This document shows positions 38,661 to 50,577 of a stretch of 64,000 nt of DNA, piece after piece. Within the stretch, counting starts at the first letter, position 1; every line of letters begins with the position of its first letter. The position numbers were made by a program, and so were the translations under genes. This DNA comes from Eulemur rufifrons (Eukaryota > Chordata > Mammalia > Primates > Lemuridae), in the NCBI RefSeq assembly GCF_041146395.1, contig NW_027182958.1, positions 124,001 to 188,000 on the forward strand, written 5' to 3'. The notes under the pieces were generated by a model. It was not told the origin of the DNA. It did no database searches and worked only from the letters and a program-made list of their open reading frames with translations.

Positions 38661-40538
38661 ATAGGGTTAGTGTTAAGGGTTACGGGTAGGTTTAGGGTTC
38701 AGGGTTAGAGTTAGCATTAGGGCTTAAGGTTAGGATTAGGCGGTAGGTTAGATTTAGGGTTAGATCTAGGCGTTAGGGTAAGGGCTAGCGTTAGGGTTAA
38801 GAGATAGGGTTAGGTTTAATGCTTAGGATTAGGGTTAGGGTTTGGGGTTAAAGTAAGTGTTAGGGGTTAGGTTTAAGGATCAAAGGTTAGGGTTATTTTT
38901 AGCTGTAGTGTTAGGGTTAGGGATAAAGGATCCCATTAGCATTAAGGGTCTTCCTTACTGTAGGGTTAAGGGTTAGGCTTAGAGTTAAAGGTTAAGGTTA
39001 CGGTCAGTGTTAAGATTTAGGGTGAGGGTGAACGGTTAGGGTAAAGGTTAAGCGTTAGGGTTAGGGATTAGTGATTAGGGTTTTTGGTTAGTGTTAGGGT
39101 TAGAGGTTAGGAGTTAGTGTTTTATGAAGGGGTATGGTTAGAATTAGGATTGGGGTTAGAGTTAGGGTGAGGTATAGGGGTTAGGTTTAGGGGTTAGTTT
39201 TAGGGTAAAAGGATAGGATTAGGGTTACGGATTGGGCTTAGGTTTAGGGTTAAAGTTTACTGCTAGGGTTAGGGATAGGGTTCAGGGTTAGCTTTAGGGG
39301 TTCTGGTTAGGGTTAGGTGTTAGGTTAGTGTCAGGGTTAGGTCTAGTCGTGAGGGTAAGGTTTAGGGTTAGCTTTAAGAGCTAGGGTTAGGTTTAATGGT
39401 TAGGATTAGGATTAGGGTTAAGGGTTAGGGTAAGGCTTAGGGGTTAGGGTGAAGGGTTAGTGTCAAGGGTTGGGGTTTTTGTTAGGCATAGCCTTGGGGT
39501 TAGAAGTAAGGGTTACTGTCAGTGTTAGGGTTGTAGGTAGGGTTACGGTTAGGGTCAGCGGTTTAGAATTAGGGTTAGGGATTAGGTGTCACAGTGATGA
39601 CTAGGAGATAGGGTTAGAATTATGGGATAGGGGTTGTTCTGAGGGAATGGGTTATGCATTAACGTTAGGATAAGAGGTTAAAGTTAGGCGCACGGTGAGG
39701 TTTACGTGTTAAGGGGAGAAATAGGAACAGGGTTGGGTGTTATGTTCAGGGTTAAGGTTATCTGTTAAAGGTATTGTTTATGCTTAGCGCACAGGCCCTG
39801 TCTGCATTAGGCGGGCGGGGGGAGTTCAGGGGGCTGGGATTGTACCCGGGAACCCACTCTATCATACTCTGGGTATGGGCCCGTGGGTTTCATGCAGGAC
39901 ACAGTGGTAGAGCCTCCTTTCACGCATGGCATGGGAGGATTGCAGGCTTTCTAAACTCTAAGAAAGCAAGAAGTCTGAGAATTAGATTTAGGGTTAGGAT
40001 TCTGGTTAGGGTTAAGGATGAAGTTTAGTGTTAGGGTGAGGGCTTAGGGTTAGGGATTAGGATTAGGGTTAAAGGTTACTCTTAGGTTTAACGGTTACAC
40101 TTTGGTTTAGGGTTGAGGTTTACGGTTAGGGTTAAGATGAGGGGTTAGGGTTTGGTACGGGGTTAGGGTTAAGTGTTAGGTTTAGGGTTGAAGATTAGGA
40201 TTAGGGTTAGGATTAAAGGTTAGCGTGAGAGTTAACGCTTAGGGTTAAGGTTAAGAGTTAGGGTTTAGGGTTAGGGTTAGGGTTAGGGTTAGTTTTAGGG
40301 TTAGAGTTATGTGCTATGGTTTGTGTTAGAGGTTAGGGTTAGGTTTACAGGTCACGGTTAGGGTTACGTTTAGGGGTTAGCATTAGGGTTAGGGTTAGGG
40401 TTAAGGGATAGGATTAGGGTTAAGTGTTGGGCTTAGCGTTAGGGTTTAGTCTTAGGGTTAGCATTAAGGATGAGGGTTAGGGTCTGGGTTAAATGCATGG
40501 GTGCGGGTAATGGTTAGGGTCAGGGTTAAGGTTCATGG
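38661..40538 (+). repeat. 1.87-kb telomere-like HOR, unit a
   Basis: Begins at ATAGGGTTAGTGTTAAGGG. Internal landmarks in order: GGATCCCATTAGCATTAAGG, GTCTTCCTTACTG, TTTTATGAAGGGGTATGG, cassette A at 39786-39990, a perfect TTAGGG run at about 40265, then AAATGCATGGGTGCGGG. Its cassette has ACAGGCCC for ACGGGCCC. Confidence 0.87.
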
Positions 40539-42414
40539 ATAGGGTTAGTGTTAAGGTTACGGGTAGGTTTAGGGTTAGAGTTAGCATTAGGGCTTAAGGT
40601 TAGGATTAGGCGGTAGGTTAGATTTAGGGTTAGATATAGGGGTTAGGGCAAGGGCTAGCGTTAGGGTTAAGAGATAGGGTTAGGTTTAATGCTTAGGATT
40701 AGGGTTAGGGTTTGGGGTTAAAGTAAGTGTTAGGGGTTAGGTTTAAGGCTCAAAAGTTAGGGTTATTTTTAGCTGTAGTGTTAGGGTTAGGGATAAGGGA
40801 TCCCATTAGCATTAAGGGTCTTCCTTACTGTAGGGTTAAGGGTTAGGCTTAGAGTTAAAGCTTAAGGTTAGGGTCAGTGTTAAGATTTAGGGTGAGGGTT
40901 AACGGTTAGGGTAAAGGTTAAGCGTTAGGGTTAGGGATTAGTGATTAGGGTTTTTGGTTAGTGTTAGGGTTAGCGGTTAGGAGTTAGTGTTTTATGAAGG
41001 GGTATGGTTAGAATTAGGATTGGGGTTAGAGTTAGGGTGAGGTATAGGGGTTAGGTTTAGGGGTTAGTTTTAGGGTAAAAGGATAGGATTAGGGTTACGG
41101 GTTGGGCTTAGGTTTAGGGTTAAAGTTTACTGCTAGGGTTAGGGATAGGGTTCAAGGTTAGCTTTAGGGGTTCTGGTTAGGGTTAGGTGTTAGGTTAGTG
41201 TCAGGGTTAGGTCTAGTCGTGAGGGTAAGGTTTAGGGTTAGCTTTAAGAGCTAGGGTTAGGTTTAATGGTTAGGATTAGGATTAGGGTTAAGGATTAGGG
41301 TAAGGCTTAGGGGTTAGGGTGAAGGGTTAGGGTCAAGGGTTGGGGTTTTTGTTAGGCATAGCGTTGGGGTTAGAAGTAAGGGTTACTGTCAGTGTTAGGG
41401 TTGTAGGTAGGGTTACGGTTAGGGTTAGCGGTTTAGAATTAGGGTTAGGGATTAGGTGTCACAGTGATGACTAGGAGATAGGGTTAGAATTATGGGATGG
41501 GGTTGTTCTCAGGAAATGTGTTATGCATTAACGTTAGGATAAGAGGTTAAAGTTAGGCGCACGGTGAAGTTTACGTGTTAAGGGGAGAAATAGGAACAGG
41601 GTTGGGTGTTATGTTCAGGGTTAGGGTTATCTGTTAAAGGTATTGTTTATGCTTAGCGCACGGGCCCTGTCTGCATTAGGCGGGCGGGGGGAGTTTAGGG
41701 GGCTGGGATTGTACCCGGGAACCCACTCTATCATACTCTGGGTATGGGCCCGTGGGTTTCATGCAGGACACAGTGTTAGAGCCTCCTTTCACGCATGGCA
41801 TGGGAGGATTGCAGGCTTTCTAAACTCTAAGAAAGCAAGAAGTCTGAGAATTAGATTTAGGGTTAGGATTCTGGTTAGGGTTAAGGATGAAGTTTAGTGT
41901 TAGGGTGAGGGCTTAGGGTTAGGGATTAGGGTTAGGGTTAAAGGTTACTCTTAGGTTTAACGGTTACACTTTGGTTTAGGGTTGAGGTTTACGGTTAGTA
42001 GGGTTAAGATGAGGGGTTAGGGTTTGGTACAGGGTTAGGGTTAAGTGTTAGGTTTAGGGTTGAAGATTAGGATTAGGGTTAGGATTAAAGGTTAGTGTGA
42101 GAGTTAACGCTTAGGGTTAAGGTTAAGAGTTAGGGTTTAGGGTTAGGGTTAGGGTTAGGGTTAGTTTAGGGTTAGAGTTATGTGCTATGGTTTGTGTTAG
42201 AGGTTAGGGTTAGGTTTACTGGTCACGGTTAGGGTTACGTTTGGGGGTATCATTATGGTTGGGGTTAGGTTTAGGGTTAAGGGATAGGATTAGGGTTAAG
42301 TGTTGGGCATAGGGTGAGGGTTTAGTGTTAGGGTTAGCATTAAGGATTAGGGTTAGTGTCTGGGTTAAATGCTTGGGTGCGGGTAATGGTTAGGGTCAGG
42401 GTTAAGGTTCACGG
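40539..42414 (+). repeat. 1.87-kb telomere-like HOR, unit b
   Basis: Full unit with cassette A at 41656-41859. A few single-base differences from unit a. A 3-bp insertion near 41998 (GTTAGTAGGG) is private to it. Confidence 0.87.
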
Positions 42415-43114
42415 ATAGGGTTAGTGTTAAGGGTTACGGGTAGGTTTAGGGTTAGAGTTAGCATTAGGGCTTAAGGTTAGGATTAGGCGGTAGGTTAGAT
42501 TTAGGGTTAGATCAAGGCGTTAGGGTAAGGGCTAGCGTTAGGGTTAAGAGATAGGGTTAGGTTTAATGCTTAGGATTAGGGTTAGGGTTTGGGGTTAAAG
42601 TAAGTGTTAGGGGTTAGGTTTCAGGATCAAAGGTTAGGGTTATTTTTAGCTGTAGTGTTAGGGTTAGGGATAAGGGATCCCATTAGCATTAAGGGTCTTC
42701 CTTACTGTAGGGTGAAGGGTTAGGCTTAGAGTTAAAGGTTAAGGTTAGGGTCAGTATTAAGATTTAGGGTGAGGGATAACGGTTAGGGTAAAGGTTAAGC
42801 GTTAGGGTAAGGGATTAGTGATTAGGGTTTTTGGTTAGGGTTAGGGTTAGGGTTAGGGTTAGTTTTAGGGTTAGAGTTATGTGCTATGGTTTGTGTTAGA
42901 GGTCAGGGTTAGGTATACTGTTCACGGTTAGGGGTATGTTTAGGGGTTAGAATTAGGGTTATGGTTAGGGTTAGGATTAAGGGATAGGATTAGGGTTAAG
43001 TGTTGGGCTTAGGGTTAGGGTTTAGTGTTAGGGTTATCATTAAGGATTAGGGTTAGGGTCAGGGTTAAATGCTTGGATGCGTGTAATGGTTAGGGTCCGG
43101 GTTAAGGTTCACGG
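42415..43114 (+). repeat. Telomere-like HOR, unit c (internally deleted, 0.70 kb)
   Basis: Keeps the first ~0.43 kb of the unit, up to GATTAGGGTTTTTGGTTAG. It then jumps at a perfect TTAGGG run (about 42835-42871) to the last ~0.27 kb. About 1.18 kb including cassette A is missing. Confidence 0.82.
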
Positions 43115-44976
43115 ATAGGGTTAGTGTTAAGGGTTACGGGAAGGCTTAGGGTTCAGGGTTAGTGTTAGCATTAGGGCTTAAGTTTAGGATTAGGCGGTAG
43201 GTTAGATTTAGGGTTAGATCTAGGCGTTAGGGTAAGGGCTAGCGTTAGGGTTAAGAGATAGGGTTAGGTTAAAGCTTAGGATTAGGGTTAGGGTTTGGGG
43301 TTAAAGTAAGTGTTAGGGGTTAGGTTTAAGGATCAAAGGTTAGGGTTATTTTTAGCTGTAGTGTTAGGGTTAGGGAAAAGGGATCCCATTAGCATTAAGG
43401 GTCTTCCTTACTGTAGGGTTAAGGGTTAGGCTTAGAGTTAAAGGTTAAGGTTAGGGTCAGTGTTAAGATTTAGGGTGAGGGTGAACGGTTAGGGTAAAGG
43501 TTAAGCGTTAGGGTTAGGGATTAGTGATTAGGGTTTTTGGTTAGTGTTAGGGGTAGCAGTTAGGAGTTAGTGTGTTATGAAGGGGTATGGTTAGAATTAG
43601 GATTGGGGTTAGAGTTAGGGTGAGGTATAGGGGTTAGGTTTAGGGGTTAGTTTTAGGGTAAAATGATAGGATCAGAATTAGGGGTAGGGCTTAGGTTTAG
43701 CGTTAAAGTTTACTGCTAGGGTTAGGGATAGGGTTCAGGGTTAGCTTTAGGGTTTCTGGTTAGGGTTAGGTGTTAGGTTAGTGTCAGGGTTAGGTCTAGT
43801 CGTGAGGGTAAGGTTTAGTTTTAGCTTTAAGAGCTAGGGTTAGGTTTAATGGTTAGGATTAGGATTAGGGTTAAGAGTTAGAGTAAGGCTTAGGGGTTAG
43901 GGTAAAGGGTTAGGGTTTTTGTAAGGCATAGCGTTGGGGTTAGAAGTAAGGGTTACTGTCACTGTTAGGGTTGTAGGTAGGGTTACGGTTAGAGTTAGCG
44001 GTTAAGAATTAGGGTTAGGGATTAGGTGTCACAGTGATGACTAGGAGATAGGGTTAGAATTATGGGATAGCGGTTGTTCTCAGGAAATGGGTTATGCATT
44101 AACGTTAGGATAAGAGGTTAAAGTTAGGCGCACGGTCAGGTTTACGTGTTAAGGGGAGAAATAGGAACAGGGTTGCATGTTATGTTCAGGGTTAGGGTTA
44201 TCTGTTAAAGGTATTGTTTATGCTTATCGCACGGGCCCTGTCTGCATTAGGCGGGCGGGGGAAGTTTAGGGGGCTGGGATTGTACCCGGGAACCCACTCT
44301 ATGATACTCTGGGTAGGGGCCCGTGGGTTTCATGCAGGACACAGTGGTAGAGCCTCCTTTCACGCATGGCATGGGAGGATTGCAGGCTTTCTACACTCTA
44401 AGAAAGCAAGAAGTCTGAGAATTAGATTTAGGGTTAGGATTATGATAGGGTTAAAGATGAAGTTTAGTGTCAGGGTGAGGGCTTAGGGTTAGGGATTAGG
44501 GTTAGGGTTAAAGGTTACTCTTAGGTTTAACGGTTACACATTGGTTTAGGGTAGAGGTTTACGGTTAGGGTTAAGATGAGGGGTTAGGGTTTGATACAGG
44601 GTTAGGGTTAAGTGTTAGGTTTAGGGTTGAAGATTAGGATTAGGGTTAGGATTAAAGGTTAGCGTGAGAGTTAACGCTTAGGGTTAAGGTTAAGAGTTAA
44701 GGTTTAGGGTTAGGGTTAGGGTTAGTTTTAGGGTTAGATTATGTGCTATGGTTTGTGTTAGAGGTTAGGGTTAGGTTTACTGGTCACGGTTAGGGTTACG
44801 TTTAGGGGTTAGCATTAGGGTTGGGGTTAGGTTTAGGGTTAAGGGATAATATTAGGGTTAAGTGTTGGGCATAGGGTGAGGGTTTAGTGTTAGGGTTATC
44901 ATTAAGGCTTAGGGTTAGGGTCAGGGTTAAATGCTTGGGTGCGGGTAATGGTTAGGGTCAGGGTTAAGGTTTACGG
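43115..44976 (+). repeat. 1.87-kb telomere-like HOR, unit d
   Basis: Full unit with cassette A at 44227-44430. It has a shortened stretch around 43905-43925, where the GTGAAGGGTTAGGGTCAAGG words of its neighbours are partly lost. Confidence 0.85.
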
Positions 44977-46840
44977 ATAGGGTTAGTGTTAAGGGTTACG
45001 GGGAGGTTTAGGGTTCAGGGTTAGTGTTAGCATTAGGGCTTAAGGTTAGGATAAGGCGGTAGGTTAGATTGAGGGTTAGATCTAGGCGTTAGGGTAAGGG
45101 CTAGCGTTAGGGTTAAGAGATAGGATTAGGTTTAATGCTTAGGATTAGGGTTAGGGTTTGGGGTTAAAGTAAGTGTTAGGGATTAGGTTTCAGGATCAAA
45201 GGTTAGGGTTATATTTAGCTGTAGTGTTAGGGTTAGGGATAAGGGATCCCATTAGCATTAAGGGTCTTCCTTACTGTAGGGTTAAGGCTTAGGCTTAGAG
45301 TTAAAGCTTAAGGTTAGGGTCAGTGTTAAGATTTAGGGTGAGGGTTAACGGTTAGGGTAAAGGTTAAGCGTTAGGGTTAGGGATTAGTGATTAGGGTTTT
45401 TGGTTAGTGTTAGGTTAGCGGTTAGTGTTTTATGAAGGGGTATGGTTAGAATTAGGATTGGGGTTAGAGTTAGGGTGAGGTATAGGGGTTAGGTTTAGGG
45501 GTTAGTTTTAGGGTAAAAGGATAGGATTAGGGATACGGGTTGGGCTTAGGTTTAGGGTTAAAGTTTACTGCTAGGGTTAGGGATAGGGTTCAGGGTTAGC
45601 TTTAGGGGTTCTGGTTAGGGTTAGGTGTTAGGTTAGTGTCAGGGTTAGGTCTAGTCGTGAGGGTAAGGTTTAGGGTTAGCTTTAAGAGCTAGGGTTAGGT
45701 TTAATGGTTAGGATTAGGATTAGGGTTAACGGTTAGGGTAAGTCTTAGGGGTTAGGGTGAAGGGTTAGGGTCAAGGGTTAGGGTTTTTGTTAGGCATAGC
45801 GTTGGGGTTAGAAGTAAGGGTTACTGTCAGTGTTAGGGTTGTAGGTAGGGTTACGGTTAGGGTTAGCGGTTTAGAATTAGGGTTAGGGATTAGGTGTCAC
45901 AGTGATGACTAGGAGATAGGGTTAGAATTATGGGATAGGGGTTGTTCTCAGGAAATGAGTTATGCATTAACGTTAGGATAAGAGGTTAAAGTTAGGCGCA
46001 CGGTGAGGTTTACGTGTTAAGGGGAGAAATAGGAACAGGGTTGGGTGTTATGTTCAGGGTTAGGGTTATCTGTTAAAGGTATTATTTATGCTTAGCGCAC
46101 GGGCCCTGTCTGCATTAGGCGGGCGGGGGGAGTTTAGGGGGCTGGGATTGTACCCGGGAACCCACTCTATCATACTCTGGGTATGGGCCCGTGGGTTTCA
46201 TGCAGGACACAGTGTTAGAGCCTCCTTTCACGCATGGCATGGGAGGATTGCAGGCTTTCTAAACTCTAAGAAAGCAAGAAGTCCGAGAATTAGATTTAGG
46301 GTTAGGATTCTGGTTAGGGTTAAGGATGAAGTTTAGTGTTAGGATGAGGGCTTAGGGTTAGGGATTAGGGTTAGGGTTAAAGGTTACTCTTAGGTTTAAC
46401 GGTTACACTTTGGTTTAGGGTTGAGGTTTACTGTTAGGGTTAAGATGAGGGGTTAGGGTTTGGTACAGGGTTAGGGTTAAGTGTTAGGTTTAGGGTTGAA
46501 GATTAGGATTAGGGTTAGGATTAAAGGTTAGCGTGAGAGTTAACGCTTAGGGTTAAGGTTAAGAGTTAGGGTTTAGGGTTAAGGTTAGGGTTCGTTTTAG
46601 GGTTAGAGTTATGTGCTATGGTTTGTGTTAGAGGTTAGGATTAGGTTTACTGGTCACGCTTAGGGTTACGTTTAGGGGTTACCATTAGGGTTAGGGTTAG
46701 GGTTAAGGCATAGGATTAGGGTTAAGTGTTGGGCTTAGGGTTAGGGTTTAGTGTTAGGGTTAGCATTAAAGATTAGGGTTAGGGTCAGGTTTAAATGCTT
46801 GGGTGCGGGTAATGGTTAGAGTCAGGGTTAAGGTTCACAG
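44977..46840 (+). repeat. 1.87-kb telomere-like HOR, unit e
   Basis: Full unit with cassette A at 46096-46298. The ATG upstream of the cassette seen in its neighbours is TTATTTATG here. Confidence 0.85.
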
Positions 46841-48724
46841 ATAGGGTTAGTGTTAAGGGTTACGGGTAGGTTTAGAGTTCAGGGTTAGAGTTAGCATTAG
46901 GGCTTAAGGTTAGGATTAGGCGGTAGGTTAGATTGAGGGTTAGATCTAGGCGTTAGGGTAAGGGCTAGCGTTAGGGTTAAGAGATAGGGTTAGGTTTAAT
47001 GCTTAGGATTAGGGTTAGGGTATGGGGTGAAAGTAAGTGTTAGGGGTTAGGTTTAAGGATCAAAGGTTAGGCTTATTTTTAGCTGTAGTGTTAGGGTTAG
47101 GGATAAGGGATCCCTTTAGCATTAAGGGTCTTCCTTACTGTAGGGTTAAGGGTTAGGCTTAGAGTTAAAGGTTAAGGTTAGGGTCAGTGTTAAGATTTAG
47201 GGTGAGGGTTAACGGTTAGGGTAAAGGTTAAGCGTTAGGGTTAGGGATTAGTGATTAGGGTTTTTGGTTAGTGTTAGGGTTAGCGGTTAGGGGTTAGTGT
47301 TTTATGAAGGGGTATGGTTAGAATTAGGATTGGGGTTAGAGTTAGGGTGAGGTATAGGGGTTAGGTTTAGGGGTTAGTTTTAGGGTAAAAGGATAGGATT
47401 AGGGTTATGGGTTGGCCTTAGGTTTAGGGTTAAAGTTTACTGCTAGGGTTAGAGATAGGGTTCAGGGTTAGCTTTAGGGGTTCTGGTTAGGGTTAGGTGT
47501 TAGGTTAGTGTCAGGGTTAGGTCTAGCCGTGAGGGTAAGGTTTAGGGTTAGCTTTAAGAGCTAGGGTTAGGTTTAATGGTTAGGATTAGGATTAGGGTTA
47601 AGGGTTAGGGTAAGGCTTAGGGGTTAGGGTGAAGGGTTAGGGTCAAGGGTTGGGGTTTTTGTTAGGCATAGCGTTGGGGTTAGAAGTAAGGGTTACTGTC
47701 AGTGTTAGGGTTGTAGGTAGGGTTACGATTAGGGTTAGCGGTTTAGAATTAGGGTTAGGGATTAGGTGTCACAGTGATGACTAGGAGATAGGGTTAGAAT
47801 TATGGGATAGGGGTTGTTCTGAGGGAATGGGTTATGCATTAACGTTAGGATAAGAGGTTAAAGTTAGGCGCACGGTGAGGTTTACGTGTTAAGGGGAGAA
47901 ATAGGAACAGGGTTGGGTGTTATGTTCAGGGTTAGGGTTATCTGTTAAAGGTATTGTTTATGCTTAGCGCACGGGCCCTGTCTGCATTAGGCGGGCTGGG
48001 GGAGTTAAGGGGGCTCGGATTGTACCCGGGAACCCACTCTATCATACTCTGGGTATGGGCCCGTGGGTTTCATGCAGGACACAGTGGTAGAGCCTCCTTT
48101 CACGCATGGCATGGGAGGATTGCAGGCTTTCTAAACTCTAAGAAAGGAAGAAGTCTGAGAATTAGGTTTAGGGTTAGGATTATGGTTAGGGTTAAGGATG
48201 AAGTTTAGTGTTAGGGTGAGGGCTTAGGGTTAGGGATTAGGGTTAGGGTTAGAGGTTATTCTTAGGTTTAACGGTTACACTTTGGTTTAGGGTTGAGGTT
48301 TACGGTTAGGGTTAAGATGAGGGGTTAGGGTTTGGTACAGGGTTAGGGTTAAGTGTTAGGTTTAGGGTTGAAGATTAGGATTAGGGTTAGGATTAAAGGT
48401 TAGCGTGAGAGTTAACGCTTAGGGTTAAGCTTAAGTGTTAGGGTTTAGGGTTAGGGTTAGGGTTAGGGTTAGTTTTAGGGTTACAGTTATGTGCTATCGT
48501 TTGTGTTAGAGGTTAGGGTTAGGTTTACTGGTCACGGTTAGGGGTATGTTTAGGGGTTAGCATTAGGGTTTTTGTTAGGGTTAGGATTAAGGAATCGGAT
48601 TAGGGTTAAGTGTTGGGCTTATGGTTAGGGTTTAGTGTTAGGGTTATCATTAAGGATTAGGGTTAGGGTCAGGGTTAAATGCTTGGGTGCGGGTAATGGT
48701 TAGGGTCAGGGTTAAGGTTCACGG
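46841..48724 (+). repeat. 1.87-kb telomere-like HOR, unit f
   Basis: Full unit with cassette A at 47967-48170. The perfect hexamer run recurs at the expected phase (about 48438-48470). Confidence 0.85.
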
Positions 48725-50577
48725 ATAGGGTTAGTGTTAAGGGTTACGGGTAGGCTTAGGGTTCAGGGTAAGTGTTAGCATTAGGGCTTAAGGTTAGGAT
48801 TAGGCGGTAGGTTAGATTTAGGGTTAGATCTAGGCGTTAGGGTAAGGGCTAGCGTTAGGGTTAAGAGATAGGGTTAGGTTTAATGCTTAGGATTAGGGTT
48901 AGGGTTTGGGGTTAAAGTAAGTGTTAGGGGTTAGGTTTAAGGATCAAAGGTTAGGGTTATTTTTAGCTGTACTGTTAGGGTTAGGAATAATGGATCCCAT
49001 TAGCATTAAGTGTCTTTCTTACTGTAGTGTTAAGGGTTAGGCTTAGAGTTAAAGGTTAAGGTTAGGGTCAGTGTTAAGATTTAGGGTGAGGGTTAACGGT
49101 TAGGGTAAAGGTTAAGCGTTAGGGTTAGGGATTAGTGATTAGGGTTTTTGGTTAGTGTTAGGGTTGGCGGTTAGGAGTTAGTGTTTTATGAAGGGGTATG
49201 GTTAGAATTAGGATTGGGGTTATAGTTAGGGTGAGGTATAGGGGTTAGGTTTAGGGGTTAGTTTTAGGGTAAAAGGATAGGATTAGGGTTATGGGTTGGG
49301 CTTAGGTTTAGGGTTAATGTTTACTGCTAGGGTTAGGGATAGGGTTCAGGTTTAGCTTTAGGGGTTCTGGTTAGGGATAGGTGTTAGGTTAGTGTCAGGG
49401 TTAGGTCTAGTCGTGAGGGTAAGGTTTAGGGTTAGCTTTAAGAGCTAGGGTTAGGTTTAATGGTTAGGATTAGGATTAGGGTTAAGGGTTAGAGTAAGGC
49501 TTAGGGGTTAGGGTGAAGGGTTAGTGTCAAGGGTTGGGGTTTTTGTTAGGCATAGCGTTGGGGTTAGAAGTAAGGGTTACTGTCAGTGTTAGGGTTGTAG
49601 GTAGGGTTAGCGGTTTAGAATTAGGGTTAGGGATTAGGTGTCACAGTGATGACTAGGAGATAGGGTTAGAATTATGGGGTAGGGGTTGTTCTCAGGAAAT
49701 GGGTTATGCATTAACGTTAGGATAAGAGGTTAAAGTTAGGCGCACGGTGAGGTTTACGTGTTAAGGGGAGAAATAGGAACAGGGTTGGGTGTTATGTTCA
49801 GGGTTAGGGTTATCTGTTAAAGGTATTGTTTATGCTTAGCACACGGGCCCTGTCTGCATTAGGCGGGCGGGGGGAGCTTAGGGGGCTGGGATTGTACCCG
49901 GGAACCCACTCTATCATACTCTGGGTATGGGCCCCGGGGTTTCATGCAAGACACAGTGGTAGAGCCTCCTTTCACGCATGGCATGAGAGGATTGCAGGCT
50001 TTCTAAACTCTAAGAAAGCAAGAAGTCTGAGAATTAGATTTAGGGTTAGGATTCTGGTTAGGGTTAAGGATGAAGTTTAGTGTTAGGGTGAGGGCTTAGG
50101 GTTAGGGATTAAGGTTAGGGTTAAAGGTTACTCTTAGGTTTAACGGTTACACTTTGGTTTAGGGTTGAGGTTTACGGTTAGGGTTAAGATGAGGGGTTAG
50201 GGTTTGGTACAGGGTTAGGGTTAAGTGTTAGATTTAGGGTTGAAGATTAGGATTAGGGTTAGGATTAAAGGTTAGCATGAGAGTTAACGCCTAGGGTAAA
50301 TGTTAAGAGTTAGGGTTAGGGTTAGGGTTAGTTTTAGGGTTAGAGTTATGTGCTATGGTTTGTGTTAGAGGTTAGGGTTAGGTTTACTGGTCACGGTTAG
50401 GGTTACGTTTAGGGGGTAGCATTAGGGTTAGGGTTAGGTTTAAGGGATAGGATTAGGGATAAGTGTTGGGGTTAGGGTTAGGGTTTAGTGTCAGGGTTAG
50501 CATTAAGGATTAGGATTAGGGTCAGGTTTAAATGCTTGGGTGCGGGTAATGGTTAGGGTCAGGGTTAAGGTTCACGG
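48725..50577 (+). repeat. 1.87-kb telomere-like HOR, unit g
   Basis: Full unit with cassette A at 49839-50042. Private changes include GTGTCTTTCTTACTG at about 49010. Confidence 0.85.

Noticed and set aside
39774..50080. A repeated ~84-codon + strand frame over cassette A in the 1.87-kb HORs (39774, 41643, 44214, 46088, 47954, 49826), conserved between units
   Set aside because: Conservation follows from recent unit duplication and is equal outside the frame. The C-terminal part is hexamer DNA read in its stop-free phase (Arg-Val/Ile-Arg), one unit lacks the usual ATG, and no domain, splice or promoter context is visible.
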